Shown here: positions 55,784 through 64,000 of the stretch, in pieces | Position numbering within the stretch: the first letter of the stretch is position 1 | Layout of the letters: every line of letters begins with the position of its first letter | Source: Chitinophaga sp. YR627 | GTDB lineage: Bacteria; Bacteroidota; Bacteroidia; Chitinophagales; Chitinophagaceae | DNA length: 64,000 nucleotides | Reading direction: 5' to 3' | Assembly (NCBI RefSeq): GCF_900114995.1 | Contig: NZ_FOUX01000003.1 | Span: 930,001-994,000 of the forward strand | Made by a program: the position numbers and the translations under genes | The notes under the pieces: model-generated | Databases searched by the model: none | What the model saw: the letters and a program-made list of their open reading frames with translations, nothing else | Told to the model about the DNA's origin: nothing

Positions 55784-55876
55784 ATAGATGGTTTCTAATA
55801 TATTGATATTCAGTTATAATTTGCGTGGCATTCTTTTGGGGCCTTTCCTGCCAGGTGTCATATAAAAACGAGCCAT

Positions 55877-58252
55877 ATGTTCAAAAGTTACCTGAAAGCC
55901 ACATTGCGCAGCCTCTGGAAAAACAAAACCTTCAGCTTCCTGAATATATTCGGACTGGCTATTGGTATTGCATGCGCCGGCGTCATTTTCCTCTGGGTAG
56001 AAGATGAGCTGAATTATGACAATGTGCATCTCAAAAAGGATAGTCTGTATGAGGTAATGACCAATGCCGATTATGCCGGTGACATCCGCACCTTTGGCTC
56101 TACACCGGGATTGGCTGGTCCGGCTATCCGTGAAGAGATACCGGGCATTGTGAACAGTTGCCGGATGACGGATTTCTCCCCCTCTTTCCTTTTTAATACC
56201 GGTGATAAACCCGTATATGCAAGTGGCAGATATGTAGATGCCGCTTTCTTTTCTATGTTCACTATTCCTTTTACGGAGGGAAATCCGGCTACTGCTTTTA
56301 AAGAACCTTATTCCATTGTTGTTTCACAACAGGCGGCCAGGAAAATCTTTGGCGATGATAAGAATGTTGTAGGAAAGAGAGTGAAAGTGGACAATAAACA
56401 GGAATTTCTGGTAAGTGGTGTAATGAAAGATCAACCGGAAAATAGTTCCTTTCGTCTTGAATGGGTGGCATCATTTGATCTCTTTTTTCAGCAGAATAAA
56501 GTCTCCTTGTCAGTATGGGCTAATAGCTCCCCTTTGACGTTCGTTGAATTAGGTCCGAATGCAGACGTTGCGGCAATCGATAAACAACTTTATTCCTTTA
56601 TACAACGAAAATCGGATGGCGCCAGCAACCGTCTGTTTCTCTTCAATATGAATGACTGGCGGCTGCATGGCAATTTTGAAAATGGTAAACCCGCAGGCGG
56701 GCGTATCACCTATGTCAGGATGTTCTCCTTGTTGGCCTGGATCATTCTGCTGATAGCCTGTATTAATTTTATGAATCTTGCTACGGCCCGTAGTGAAAAA
56801 CGTGCAAGAGAAGTAGGAGTGCGTAAGGTGATGGGCGCCGATAAGAAAGGGCTTGTCATGCAGTTCATCGGTGAGGCGATCCTGATGGCGGCCATCGGTT
56901 GTATGTTGGCAGTATTGCTGCTGGCGCTTGTATTACCCCTTGCTGGTCCATTAGTAGGTAAGACGCTTGATATCGGACTTAACAATCCTGTGCATCTGAT
57001 AGCGTTGCTTGCAGTGACGTTGTTATGCGGATTGATCGCTGGCAGTTACCCGGCATTATATCTTTCATCTTTCAATCCGGTAAGTGTATTAAAAGGAATG
57101 AACCTGAAGGTGGGCGGCGCCGGCTTTATCAGGAGGGGATTGGTCGTATTACAGTTCTCTGTGTCTATCATTTTAACCATTTGTACAGTTGTGATCTATC
57201 AGCAGATACACCATGTGAAAAGTCGAGATATTGGTTTTCAGAAAGAACGTCTGATCAGTATAGATCTGAAGGGGAATATCCTGAACAATTATACTGCTGT
57301 CAGACAGGAATTGTTAGGGACGGGTGTAGTGGAGAATGTTGGTCTGTCAGATCATCCTACATTGTATGATGGTAATAATACCAGTTCGCTTACCTGGCAG
57401 GGAAAGCCTGAAAACAGTGAACTGATTGTATCAACGAGACAAGCCAGCCCGGGATTTTTTAATACGATGGGCATGCAGCTGATAGAGGGAAAGGATTTTA
57501 ATGAAGGCAGTACGGATAAACTGTCTGTTGTGATCACTGCTTCTCTGGCAAAGAAAATGGGAACGGGCAGCGCTGTTGGCAAAACGATAGAAATGCCAAT
57601 GGATAATGCACCATCTATGTTTCTGACGGTGATAGGTGTGGTGAAAGATTATGTGTATGGCAACATGTATGGGACTTCCGATCCGGTATTGTTTTACAAT
57701 ATGCCCGGGGCGGCCAATGTAATGTACCTGCGTCTGAAGGCTTCGGTAACGCCGGAAAAAGCCATTGCTGCTATCGGAAAGGTCATTTCGACTGCTAATC
57801 CGGCTTATCCGTTTGAATATACGTTCGTAGATGACCAGTTCAATAACATGTTCCAGTCAGAAATGCTGGTGAACAGGTTATCCCGCGTATTTGCGATACT
57901 GGCACTGATCATTTCCTGTCTTGGATTATTTGGCCTGGCAGCCTATACTGCTGAGCGCAGAACAAGAGAGATCGGTATCAGAAAAGTGTTGGGCGCCAGC
58001 GTTACCGGGATCACAACCTTATTGTCCGGAGAGTTCCTGAAACTGGTACTTATCTCCTGTGTGGTGGCATTTCCTTTTGCCTGGTGGGCAATGTCGGTCT
58101 GGTTACAGCAATACGCCTACCGCGTTGCAATACAGTGGTGGGTGTTCCTACTGGCGGGGATGGCGGCTGTGGCGATCTCTTTGCTGACAATCAGTTTCCA
58201 GTCGGTGAAGGCGGCACTGATGAATCCTGTGAAGAGTCTCCGGGCGGAATAG
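55877..58252 (+). CDS. MacB/FtsX-type ABC transporter permease
   Basis: A 791-residue permease with two FtsX modules. N-terminal TM (about residues 20-42; FSFLNIFGLAIGIACAGVIF), MacB periplasmic domain (about 45-250), three TMs (about 285-410, with NFMNLATARSEKRAREVGVR), a second TM plus periplasmic domain (about 425-660) and a last three TMs (EIGIRKVLGASVTGI). MacB-type systems act by mechanotransmission on periplasmic substrates. No ATPase gene is adjacent, as is common for this large Bacteroidota family. Preceded by the direct repeat pair; the FAD oxidoreductase follows after 28 nt. Confidence 0.92.
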   Translation: MFKSYLKATLRSLWKNKTFSFLNIFGLAIGIACAGVIFLWVEDELNYDNVHLKKDSLYEVMTNADYAGDIRTFGSTPGLAGPAIREEIPGIVNSCRMTDFSPSFLFNTGDKPVYASGRYVDAAFFSMFTIPFTEGNPATAFKEPYSIVVSQQAARKIFGDDKNVVGKRVKVDNKQEFLVSGVMKDQPENSSFRLEWVASFDLFFQQNKVSLSVWANSSPLTFVELGPNADVAAIDKQLYSFIQRKSDGASNRLFLFNMNDWRLHGNFENGKPAGGRITYVRMFSLLAWIILLIACINFMNLATARSEKRAREVGVRKVMGADKKGLVMQFIGEAILMAAIGCMLAVLLLALVLPLAGPLVGKTLDIGLNNPVHLIALLAVTLLCGLIAGSYPALYLSSFNPVSVLKGMNLKVGGAGFIRRGLVVLQFSVSIILTICTVVIYQQIHHVKSRDIGFQKERLISIDLKGNILNNYTAVRQELLGTGVVENVGLSDHPTLYDGNNTSSLTWQGKPENSELIVSTRQASPGFFNTMGMQLIEGKDFNEGSTDKLSVVITASLAKKMGTGSAVGKTIEMPMDNAPSMFLTVIGVVKDYVYGNMYGTSDPVLFYNMPGAANVMYLRLKASVTPEKAIAAIGKVISTANPAYPFEYTFVDDQFNNMFQSEMLVNRLSRVFAILALIISCLGLFGLAAYTAERRTREIGIRKVLGASVTGITTLLSGEFLKLVLISCVVAFPFAWWAMSVWLQQYAYRVAIQWWVFLLAGMAAVAISLLTISFQSVKAALMNPVKSLRAE

Positions 58253-58265
58253 CCGGAAAGGGTTG

Positions 58266-58273
58266 TATTTTGC
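58266..58273 (+). promoter_or_regulatory. -7-like element of the FAD oxidoreductase gene
   Basis: TATTTTGC (TAnnTTG variant), 7 nt before ATG 58281. It suggests a near-leaderless transcript besides read-through from the permease gene. Confidence 0.4.
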
Positions 58274-58280
58274 AGCCCAA

Positions 58281-59336
58281 ATGAAGGTAGATTTTCTGAT
58301 CATAGGACAAGGCATTGCCGGTACTGTACTGAGTTATACGCTGATGCAGGCGGGACAGTCAGTGCTGGTCATGGATGAGTATAAACCCAATAGTGCGTCA
58401 CGCGTAGCGGCTGGAGTAGTAAACCCCGTATCCGGCCGTCGTTTTACAGTAGCCTGGGAGTATGATGCGATATATCCGGTAGCGGTAAAGGTTTATCGCG
58501 AACTGGAAGCCCTGCTGGGTATTACTGTTTTCAAAGAAAGAGATATTTATAATGTGCTGCCATCCGAACAGCTGAAACAGGCGTTTATGGAGCGGACGGC
58601 AGGATTGTCCTATATGGAGGATCCTTCGGAAGAACGGATCGCCCATTACGAACAATGGCTGGATCAGCCTTTTGGTGCTGCGATTGTGAAAGGAGGGACG
58701 GTCATCCTCAGTAAACTGTTACCCGCCTGGCGTGATTATCTGAAAGCCCATAACAGTCTGCTGGAAGAAAGAATGGAGCTTTTCAGGCTGGAAGTAAGTG
58801 CCACCGGTGTCACCTATGGCGATATCAGTGCCCGATACCTGATCTTCTGCGAAGGGGCGGCTATTGTCAATAATCCCTGGTTTAACTACATCCCGTTTCT
58901 GCTGAACAAAGGCGAGGTACTGAATGTAAAAGTCCCTGGTTTTTCCACACCCGATATTGTCAAAAGAAGTGTTTCGCTGGTACCCCAGGAAGAAGAGACC
59001 TACTGGGTGGGATCGACGTTTGCCTGGGACTTCCCGGATGAAGCGCCTACAGCTGATAAGCGGGAATACCTGGAAAAAGGACTACAGCAGTTACTGAAGG
59101 TGCCTTATGAAGTAGTGGATCACGTGGCAGCGGTACGTCCCTCTGGTACAGACCGCCGTCCGATGATGGGATTACATCCGGAATCGCCGGTTTTGGGTAT
59201 ATTTAACGGCCTTGGTACCAAAGGTTCATCCCTGGCGCCAGCTATGGCAGCGGAATTTGCAGCACATATCCTTCAAAAAGAGCCGCTGCGGGCGGATACA
59301 GACATTAAACGCTTTTTTAACAGGTATAAGGGTTAG
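58281..59336 (+). CDS. FAD-dependent oxidoreductase (DAO family)
   Basis: A 351-residue flavoprotein. The N-terminal dinucleotide motif DFLIIGQGIAGTVLSYTLMQ and the acidic end of beta-2 (VLVMDE) show FAD binding; AAGVVNPVSGRRF and the C-terminal VRPSGTDRRPMMGLHP ... GLGTKGSSLAP are typical of the glycine oxidase/DadA-like DAO group. The substrate, an amine or amino acid, is unknown. ATG 58281 is chosen over TTG 58263, since the promoter-like TATTTTGC lies between. Confidence 0.88.
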   Translation: MKVDFLIIGQGIAGTVLSYTLMQAGQSVLVMDEYKPNSASRVAAGVVNPVSGRRFTVAWEYDAIYPVAVKVYRELEALLGITVFKERDIYNVLPSEQLKQAFMERTAGLSYMEDPSEERIAHYEQWLDQPFGAAIVKGGTVILSKLLPAWRDYLKAHNSLLEERMELFRLEVSATGVTYGDISARYLIFCEGAAIVNNPWFNYIPFLLNKGEVLNVKVPGFSTPDIVKRSVSLVPQEEETYWVGSTFAWDFPDEAPTADKREYLEKGLQQLLKVPYEVVDHVAAVRPSGTDRRPMMGLHPESPVLGIFNGLGTKGSSLAPAMAAEFAAHILQKEPLRADTDIKRFFNRYKG

Positions 59337-59355
59337 AAATGCTGGCGGCAAACTG

Positions 59356-59363
59356 TATCTTTG
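59356..59363 (+). promoter_or_regulatory. -7 element of aspS
   Basis: TATCTTTG matches TAnnTTTG, 60 nt before the aspS ATG. Confidence 0.55.
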
Positions 59364-59423
59364 CCCACCGTTTGGGCCTCGACCCCCCGGAAAACAAAAA
59401 GTTGAACTTTATAATATAATTAT

Positions 59424-61172
59424 ATGTACAGAACGCACACTTGCGGCGAACTACGACTCGAGCATCAGGGCACACAGGTATCGTTGTCTGGCTGGATTCA
59501 GACAATCAGGAAATTCGGAAGTATCACATTTGTCGATCTGCGCGACCGTTATGGTATTACGCAGCTGCTGTTCGGAGAGTCTTTCAATGATCAGCTGGAC
59601 GCACAGCCGCTGGGCCGTGAGTTCGTTTTACAGGCAAAAGGTACTGTAACTGAGCGTTCTAATAAAAACCCAAACATTCCTACGGGTGATATTGAGATCA
59701 CAATTAGTGAGTTTACTATATTAAATGCGGCTAAAACGCCTCCTTTCACTGTACAGGATGATACTGATGGAGGAGATGAGCTGCGTATGAAATACCGTTA
59801 TCTTGACCTGCGTCGTAACATCGTAAAGCAGAACCTTGAACTGCGTTACCGTGTGAACAGATCTGCGCGTAACTATCTGGACAGCAGAGGTTTCATGGAT
59901 ATTGAAACCCCTTTCCTGATCAAGTCTACACCAGAAGGTGCACGCGATTTCGTGGTACCAAGCCGTATGAACCCTAATGAGTTCTATGCTTTGCCACAGT
60001 CTCCGCAGACCTTCAAGCAGCTGCTGATGGTGAGTGGTTATGACAGATACTATCAGATCGTAAAATGTTTCCGTGACGAGGATTTACGTGCTGACCGTCA
60101 GCCGGAGTTCACACAGATCGACTGTGAAATGAGCTTTGTTGACCAGGAAGATATCCTGAACAACTTTGAGAACATGATGAAACACATCTTCATGGAGATC
60201 AAGGGTATCAGCTTTGAGGGTGCTTTCCCGCGTATGACATGGGATGATGCAATGGAGTTCTATGGTAATGACAAGCCGGATATCCGTTTTGACATGAAGC
60301 TGGTAAACATGAACGATACTGCCAAGGGCGCTAACTTCAAAGTATTTGACGATGCGGAACTGGTAGTAGCGATCTGTGCAAAAGGTTGCGCTGAGTATAC
60401 CCGTAAACAGCTGGATGAACTGACTGAGTGGGTAAAACGGCCTCAGATCGGCATGAGTGGTCTGATTTATGCGAGATATAATGCAGATGGAACAATAAAA
60501 AGTTCTGTAGATAAGTTCTTTGATGAAGAGAAACTGAAGGGCTGGGCAGCAAAATGCCAGGCAGAACCAGGTGACCTGATCCTGGTACTGGCGGGCAAAG
60601 AAGAACGCACCCGTAAGGCGATGAGTGAATTACGTCTGGAAATGGGCGAACGTCTGGGACTGAGAGACAAGAATGTATTTAAGCCACTGTGGGTGATCGA
60701 TTTCCCGCTGTTTGAATATGCTGAAGAGGAAAACCGCTGGGTAGCCCGTCACCATCCATTTACATCTCCTAAACCGGAGCATATCGAATGGATGAATGAC
60801 CTGTCCAAATATGCAGACATCAAGGCAAATGCATATGATATCGTGCTGAACGGTACAGAAGTGGGAGGTGGCTCCATCCGTATATTCCAGCGTGATCTGC
60901 AGGAAAAAATGTTTGCAGCGCTGGGTATGAGTCCTGAGGAAGCAAACCATAAATTCGGCTTCCTGCTGGGAGCATTTGAATATGGTGCACCGCCACACGG
61001 AGGTATCGCCTTCGGCTTTGACCGCCTGTGCTCGCTGCTGGGTGGAAGTGAAACAATACGTGACTTTATAGCATTCCCTAAGAATAATTCCGGCCGCGAC
61101 GTGATGCTGGACGCGCCTAGCGCGATTGATCAGGCTCAGCTGAATGAGCTTAAGATCAGCCTGGTGAAATAG
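59424..61172 (+). CDS. aspS: Aspartate-tRNA ligase
   Basis: A 582-residue class IIb aminoacyl-tRNA synthetase of the bacterial type. N-terminal OB-fold anticodon domain (about 1-110; [21 protein letters not shown]), motif 2 ([20 protein letters not shown]), a GAD insertion (about 290-410), and motif 3 ([15 protein letters not shown]). It charges tRNA-Asp. Normal length, monocistronic, with a terminator downstream. Confidence 0.97.
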   Translation: MYRTHTCGELRLEHQGTQVSLSGWIQTIRKFGSITFVDLRDRYGITQLLFGESFNDQLDAQPLGREFVLQAKGTVTERSNKNPNIPTGDIEITISEFTILNAAKTPPFTVQDDTDGGDELRMKYRYLDLRRNIVKQNLELRYRVNRSARNYLDSRGFMDIETPFLIKSTPEGARDFVVPSRMNPNEFYALPQSPQTFKQLLMVSGYDRYYQIVKCFRDEDLRADRQPEFTQIDCEMSFVDQEDILNNFENMMKHIFMEIKGISFEGAFPRMTWDDAMEFYGNDKPDIRFDMKLVNMNDTAKGANFKVFDDAELVVAICAKGCAEYTRKQLDELTEWVKRPQIGMSGLIYARYNADGTIKSSVDKFFDEEKLKGWAAKCQAEPGDLILVLAGKEERTRKAMSELRLEMGERLGLRDKNVFKPLWVIDFPLFEYAEEENRWVARHHPFTSPKPEHIEWMNDLSKYADIKANAYDIVLNGTEVGGGSIRIFQRDLQEKMFAALGMSPEEANHKFGFLLGAFEYGAPPHGGIAFGFDRLCSLLGGSETIRDFIAFPKNNSGRDVMLDAPSAIDQAQLNELKISLVK

Positions 61173-61213
61173 ACTGGCATGGAATTTGACTAAGTGGGTG
61201 GCACAAAGAACTG

Positions 61214-61253
61214 AATCCCCCTTGATGCTGATAAAACGGTGTTAAGGGGGATT
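61214..61253 (+). terminator. Hairpin after aspS
   Basis: 10-bp stem AATCCCCCTT / AAGGGGGATT with a 20-nt loop. The T tract is short, so efficiency is uncertain. Confidence 0.6.
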
Positions 61254-61352
61254 GGTGCTAACTAAAGAGTAGCCCCTAAACGACAGGAATTTAATTTAGA
61301 ACAGATTATTAAATTTTAACAAGTTATAGTCATATTGTACAAATATTTCAAC

Positions 61353-61360
61353 TATATTGC
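61353..61360 (+). promoter_or_regulatory. -7-like element of the glucosaminidase gene
   Basis: TATATTGC (TAnnTTG variant), 22 nt before ATG 61383 and inside the apparent ORF extension. Confidence 0.4.
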
Positions 61361-61382
61361 CAAAACAAAAAACAATTCTGCC

Positions 61383-61913
61383 ATGACATCTAAGAAAATG
61401 TTCAGCAGGGGATGGTTTTGTGCAATGCTGGGTATACTTTTGCTGATAGGCAATTCGGCTTTTTCACAACGTTCGGTAACTAACTACGTGAAGAAGTACA
61501 AGCCTACAGCTGTCCGTATTATGAATGAAACGGGTATACCGGCAAGTGTGATAATGGGAGTGGCTATGCTTGAGTCGGGGATGGGGACCAGTAAGAATGC
61601 AAAATACCTGCACAACCATTTTGGGATTGTCGGACGTAACACCCTTCACAAACAGAAAGGAGTGGCCTACCGCTCCAGATACAAAGAGTTCGCCAGCGCA
61701 GAGGCATCGTTTGATTACTTTGCGAATATGGTGAAGAAAAAGAAGTGGTTCTCTTCACTGAAAGGAAACACTGAATACAAACTCTGGCTCAAACACATGA
61801 ACCATGCAGGATATTCGTCCGCAGGACATGAATGGGTAAAAAGAGTTACAAGCATGATCAGTCGCTATAAATTGTACAAACTGGATGAGCAAATGGCATA
61901 CACGGGGAGTTAA
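61383..61913 (+). CDS. Glucosaminidase domain protein (GH73-type peptidoglycan hydrolase)
   Basis: A 176-residue exported protein. The start at 61383 gives a signal peptide (MTSKKMFSRGWFCAMLGILL, cleavage after NSAFSQ). The remainder is a compact glucosaminidase/GH73 domain: GIPASVIMGVAMLESGMGTS (catalytic Glu64), HNHFGIVGR, YRSRYKEFASAEASFDYFAN and HMNHAGYSSAGHEW. It should cut GlcNAc-MurNAc bonds of peptidoglycan. There is no LysM or SPOR targeting domain. It leads a run with two SGNH hydrolase genes 45 nt downstream, suggesting work on the same glycan. Confidence 0.92.
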   Translation: MTSKKMFSRGWFCAMLGILLLIGNSAFSQRSVTNYVKKYKPTAVRIMNETGIPASVIMGVAMLESGMGTSKNAKYLHNHFGIVGRNTLHKQKGVAYRSRYKEFASAEASFDYFANMVKKKKWFSSLKGNTEYKLWLKHMNHAGYSSAGHEWVKRVTSMISRYKLYKLDEQMAYTGS

Positions 61914-61958
61914 TTTATAGTTTGTAGTTTTTATACGAACAAATCAGATTCAGCAGCT

Positions 61959-63404
61959 ATGTCCGGCAATAATAAATCTGCCTATCCTTTCTACATTACC
62001 GCGGGGACTTTAGTGTGTTTAGTGGCTTTGTCACTTATCAACAACCAATTCTCTATCCTGGATTTTACAACCCGTCCCCTGGACCTGTTGGCCGACGTTA
62101 GAAAGGATGCCCCTGTACCCCCTTCAGAAGATATTGATACTACCGCTTATGCTACAGTACCCGTTACCGGTACTACTGATACGGCTGTAACTGTAACAGA
62201 AGATTCGACTGCTATGGCAGCCGCAGCTGCTATTCCTGATCCCGATCACCTGCATAACTTTGCTACCTATACGGGCATCCTGAACTATCACCCACCAGTT
62301 GGAAGTGATAGCGCTGTTACGGCAGGCCTTGAGCATTTCCTCGTGGCCCTGGATGACCTGAAAGCTAAAAAAAGAAAGAAGGTACGTATCGCTTACTTTG
62401 GTGATTCCATGATCGAGGGAGACCTGATCACAGAAGACCTGAGAGATAGTCTGCAAAGACTGTTTGGCGGACAAGGCGTTGGCTTCGTGCCGGTCACTTC
62501 AGTCGTAGCCGGTTTCAGAACAACGATCACGCATACTTTCTCTAAAGACTGGAAAGATTACAGCTATAAACAATTGCCACCAGCAGCTCTGCCACTGGGT
62601 ATTTCCGGACACACTTTTATGCCCGGAGAAGGCAGCTGGATCAAATATCAGTCTGTGAAGAAACGCGGTCTGAGCAAATTTGAACAGGTGAGCGTGCTGT
62701 ATGGACCTTCCTCTTCCGGTAATATTTCCGTAAATAATAAAGCATATGCATTATCCGGTCATCAGGCAGTGAACAGACTGTCCCTGCATGTGGATTCTGC
62801 TAATTCAAAACAGGTGACCATCAAATGGGCCGGCGGTAGTGCTGCGCCATTGTATGGCGTTTGCTTTGAAGGAGATACCGGTGTTTATGTGGACAACTAC
62901 TCTTTCCGCGGTATCAGCGGTATTGAGTTGGGTAAACTGTCCGGTAAACTGTTACAGCAGATGCAGTCAGAACATCCTTATGATCTGATCGTCCTGCACT
63001 ATGGGGCTAACGTATTGTGGAAACCAGAGCTGACCGATTATTCCTGGTACGGCAATCCAATGAAAAAGGTGCTGGATTCACTGCGTAATGACCTGCCAAA
63101 TGCTTCTTTCCTCGTAATAAGTACAGCCGATAAATCATACAAGAAAAGTGGAAATTATGTAACTGCACCAGGTGTGACTGCGTTGCTCAAAGTACAGCAT
63201 GAGCTGGCGAAGGGACACGGCGCTGCCTACTGGAACCTGTATGCTGCAATGGGTGGACACAACTCCATGATCCGTTGGGTAGAAGGCGACACGGTGCTGG
63301 CTAATAAGGACTACACGCATTTTAACCGACAGGGAGCGGCCAGAGTAGGGGCGCTGCTGTATAAAGCGATGATGGATGAATATAAGCAGCTGGAACGCCA
63401 GTAA
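61959..63404 (+). CDS. SGNH/GDSL hydrolase family protein, membrane anchored
   Basis: A 481-residue protein with an N-terminal TM anchor (about residues 11-29), a Thr/Ala/Asp-rich linker (about 50-95), then an SGNH hydrolase domain. Block I is RIAYFGDSMIEGD (Ser150), a block III-like LHYGANV follows, and the block V dyad is Asp451-x2-His454 in KDYTHFNRQGA. Family members deacetylate or acetylate glycans. The position after a glucosaminidase and before a second SGNH gene points to peptidoglycan O-acetyl metabolism (inference). The next gene starts inside its last codons. Confidence 0.88.
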   Translation: MSGNNKSAYPFYITAGTLVCLVALSLINNQFSILDFTTRPLDLLADVRKDAPVPPSEDIDTTAYATVPVTGTTDTAVTVTEDSTAMAAAAAIPDPDHLHNFATYTGILNYHPPVGSDSAVTAGLEHFLVALDDLKAKKRKKVRIAYFGDSMIEGDLITEDLRDSLQRLFGGQGVGFVPVTSVVAGFRTTITHTFSKDWKDYSYKQLPPAALPLGISGHTFMPGEGSWIKYQSVKKRGLSKFEQVSVLYGPSSSGNISVNNKAYALSGHQAVNRLSLHVDSANSKQVTIKWAGGSAAPLYGVCFEGDTGVYVDNYSFRGISGIELGKLSGKLLQQMQSEHPYDLIVLHYGANVLWKPELTDYSWYGNPMKKVLDSLRNDLPNASFLVISTADKSYKKSGNYVTAPGVTALLKVQHELAKGHGAAYWNLYAAMGGHNSMIRWVEGDTVLANKDYTHFNRQGAARVGALLYKAMMDEYKQLERQ

Positions 63405-64000
63405 GAAAGGAATTATCAGTCTATTTACAGGAGTGTTGACTACCATCAGCAGCGTTGTTGCGGGGCAGAGCAATACTATTGCCCAGGATACGGCGCTTTA
63501 CCGTTTCTTCAAGGCACTGCATCATGCTGATAGCAACGTTGTATCTGTTCTTCACCTGGGAGATTCCCATATACAGGCAGGCTTCTTTCCTTTTACGACT
63601 GCTTTTTTCCTGCAACAGGATTTTGGAAGCGCAGGCCGGGGATGGGTATTCCCCTATAATCTGGCCAATACAAATGGTCCTTCAGACTACCGCTGGAACA
63701 GTACCGGCAAGTGGGATGTAGACAGGATCATTGACAGGAATAAGTCTACCGATATACTGGGACCGGGCGCTATTGTGCTCACTTCCAGAAATGAAGCGCC
63801 GGCACTGGCCTACAATGGCCGGGAAGACGATGAAAAAATGGATAACAATATCCGTCAGGCAGAACTGTTCTATGATGCGGGTGCAAACGATGCGCCGGTT
63901 ACGATACCTGGTGCAGGTGTAGATATATCGGCTACGCCGTTTGAAGGCGCCGGTACCACCCTGAGAAAGGCTTCTGTTACCTTTCCCGATGCGGTACAAT
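63376..64000 (+). CDS. Second SGNH/GDSL hydrolase family protein, N-terminal part (3' end outside window)
   Basis: An open frame from ATG 63376 to the window edge (208 codons), overlapping the previous gene by 29 nt, so translation is probably coupled. It starts with a signal peptide (MNISSWNASKKGIISLFTGV ... VVAGQ). The SGNH block I is VLHLGDSHIQAGFFP (Ser64), with His directly after the GDS triad as in Bacteroidota cell-wall-linked esterases. The rest of the visible part (GRGWVFPYNLANTNGPSDYR) continues the fold. The C-terminal catalytic Asp/His lie outside. It forms a tandem pair with the upstream gene. Confidence 0.85.
   Translation, partial: MNISSWNASKKGIISLFTGVLTTISSVVAGQSNTIAQDTALYRFFKALHHADSNVVSVLHLGDSHIQAGFFPFTTAFFLQQDFGSAGRGWVFPYNLANTNGPSDYRWNSTGKWDVDRIIDRNKSTDILGPGAIVLTSRNEAPALAYNGREDDEKMDNNIRQAELFYDAGANDAPVTIPGAGVDISATPFEGAGTTLRKASVTFPDAVQ

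Noticed and set aside
55826-55840. Sigma-54-like TGGCA ... TTGG before the FtsX-type gene
   Set aside because: Spacing between the two halves is one base short of the -24/-12 consensus and the GC dinucleotide is missing; not reported as a promoter.

Overview
The window is a 64 kb chromosomal segment of a Bacteroidota bacterium, most likely Chitinophagaceae (Chitinophaga-like). This rests on type IX secretion and gliding genes (gldJ, porU, porV, a PorP/SprF protein), Bacteroidota-specific families (DUF4292, DUF4293), a bacillithiol gene (bshA), a general lack of Shine-Dalgarno sequences, and a recurring TAnnTTTG promoter element (with a TAnnTTG variant) just upstream of many starts. No rRNA, tRNA, CRISPR array, prophage or insertion sequence was seen. 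Most genes are housekeeping or envelope genes.

Layout. 1-1.6 kb: the 3' end of a kinase/zinc-ribbon gene followed by a TerC membrane protein. 1.7-4.4 kb (minus): an intradiol-dioxygenase-like lipoprotein and a LytTR response regulator/histidine kinase pair. 4.4-6.6 kb: M23 peptidase and Bcp peroxiredoxin. 6.7-13.5 kb: gldJ, divergent from porU-porV. 13.6-18.9 kb: ispF, dut, a TPR lipoprotein, a DUF4292 lipoprotein and an EnvC-like protein. 19-25.8 kb: bshA, an M28 peptidase, a small membrane protein, an RsmI-like methyltransferase, EI24, PorP/SprF and upp. 26-32.5 kb: a VWA lipoprotein-like surface protein, anmK, a WYL regulator-ade operon and an unknown gene divergent from it. 32.8-38.7 kb: a 1-Cys peroxiredoxin, an rlmN-pseudouridine synthase-pseudouridine synthase operon and a thiolase. 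38.8-49.3 kb: an ECF sigma factor, uvrA, DUF4293, maeB, an unknown kinase-fold-like protein, mlaE-mlaF and sucD. 49.5-59.3 kb: a 2,063-residue alpha-2-macroglobulin, a MacB/FtsX permease and a FAD oxidoreductase. 59.4-64 kb: aspS, a glucosaminidase and two SGNH hydrolases, the second cut by the window end.

Together the genes lean towards building, modifying and guarding the envelope: protein export and surface attachment (PorU/PorV/GldJ/PorP), peptidoglycan turnover and recycling (M23, EnvC-like, AnmK, glucosaminidase, SGNH pair), lipid transport (MlaEF) and peroxide defence (two peroxiredoxins, bacillithiol).

The most unusual structure lies between genes. Three spacers are bounded by inverted arrays of an AATT-cored heptamer, two of them enclosing a strong hairpin. 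There is also a 58-bp palindrome between rlmN and the thiolase gene, and a run of eight C-tracts spaced about one helical turn apart after the unknown gene at 31.9 kb. Promoter elements lying inside apparent N-terminal extensions correct the starts of about a dozen genes and suggest several leaderless mRNAs.
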